A stretch of 6,082 nt of DNA, taken from Gammaproteobacteria bacterium. Lineage in GTDB: Bacteria > Pseudomonadota > Gammaproteobacteria > Pseudomonadales > Azotimanducaceae. Both the position numbers and the translations under genes were made by a program. Of this stretch, positions 5,760 through 6,082 are shown piece by piece (position 1 is the first letter of the stretch; every line of letters begins with the position of its first letter). The notes under the pieces are model-generated. The model did not search any database, was not told where the DNA came from, and worked only from the letters and a program-made list of their open reading frames with translations. The stretch lies in contig PAMR01000005.1 of NCBI GenBank assembly GCA_002708205.1, positions 42,276 through 48,357 on the forward strand. Direction: 5' to 3'.

Positions 5760-6082
5760 ATGCAAATTGATCTTCTATACGGAAAATCAGGAATTTCGGT
5801 AGATTTGCCCAACCAATGGGATATCACCGTGATCAATAAACCTGCGATGCCGTTAATCCAAGACGTCGAGTCGACTGTATCCGAGCTATTACACTTCAAT
5901 GAATTGAAGAAAATTACAAACGGCTGTGCAAGTGCATGCATATTAGTTTGCGACATCACAAGGCCCGTTCCCAACCATACCTTTCTTCGACCTTTAATCG
6001 AGAATCTTATAAGAGTGGGCATTCGACGGGACCAAATTACCGTGCTAATCGCTACAGGTTTGCATAGACCCAATCAGGGAAA
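5760..6082 (+). CDS. larA: LarA-family (DUF2088) nickel-pincer racemase/epimerase, 5' part
   Basis: This is the N-terminal 107 residues of a LarA-type protein, cut by the window end; full-length family members are about 420-430 residues. LarA interconverts lactate enantiomers with a nickel-pincer nucleotide. Homologues racemise or epimerise other 2-hydroxy acids, so the symbol marks family rather than substrate. The start fits the family (MQIDLLYGKSGISVDLP). Residues 64-71 (CDITRPVP) hold the substrate-site Asp-x-Thr-Arg, with Arg68. Residues 97-105 (IATGLHRPN) hold His102, matching the first catalytic His of LarA (His108 in Lactobacillus). The lysine and His of the nickel site would lie beyond the window. 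The ATG has no good Shine-Dalgarno: GGGA is one base upstream and CGGA is 13 away. An in-frame stop at 5730-5732 and no other start codon between them make this ATG the only choice. It diverges from the propeller gene. Maturation genes larB, larC and larE are not visible. Confidence 0.92.
   Translation, partial: MQIDLLYGKSGISVDLPNQWDITVINKPAMPLIQDVESTVSELLHFNELKKITNGCASACILVCDITRPVPNHTFLRPLIENLIRVGIRRDQITVLIATGLHRPNQG

Noticed and set aside
5711..6073. A 120-codon open frame on the - strand
   Set aside because: It lies opposite the LarA-family gene, whose + strand translation shows the CDITRPVP and IATGLHRPN motifs; the - strand product resembles no family I know.

Overview
The window reads as a stretch of a free-living heterotrophic bacterial chromosome of intermediate GC (my impression, not computed). 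Genes are densely packed, with AG-rich Shine-Dalgarno sites, one GTG start, and a classic GC-hairpin/U-tract terminator. Gene content (Fbp-type iron permease, amidohydrolase family 3 deacylase, GH172/DUF2961 protein, NHL/PAL-like propeller, LarA family) fits an uncultured, perhaps marine, proteobacterium-like organism. The phylum cannot be fixed from sequence alone. No tRNA, rRNA, CRISPR array, insertion sequence or phage gene was seen.

Layout. (1) Positions 1-588 (+) are the 3' part of an ABC permease, probably the C-terminal half of an iron(III) importer permease. (2) Positions 607-1173 (-) encode a carboxymuconolactone decarboxylase-like protein, convergent with the permease. (3) Positions 1277-2413 (+) encode a GH172/DUF2961 protein. 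It is followed 21 bases later by an AroQ-like protein (2435-2857, GTG start), so the two look like an operon. A 99-base spacer rich in inverted repeats then leads to an N-acyl-D-amino-acid deacylase-type amidohydrolase (2957-4621). (4) A terminator at 4648-4680, symmetrical enough to work in both directions, separates this gene from a convergent NHL propeller (4698-5672, -) that carries the active-site landmarks of peptidyl-alpha-hydroxyglycine alpha-amidating lyase (PAL). (5) Positions 5760-6082 (+) are the 5' end of a LarA-family (nickel-pincer racemase/epimerase) gene, divergent from the propeller and cut by the window end.

How it may fit together. The central genes look like a small cytoplasmic catabolic locus: a glycosidase fold, a dehydroquinase fold with several catalytic residues replaced, an amide hydrolase, a PAL-like lyase and a 2-hydroxyacid racemase/epimerase. 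None has an obvious signal peptide. A shared pathway on a glycosylated or amide-containing small molecule is inference only. The points most worth following are the active-site-altered AroQ-like protein coupled to GH172, and the stand-alone PAL-like protein that keeps Arg, Tyr and three His landmarks with no monooxygenase partner in the window.
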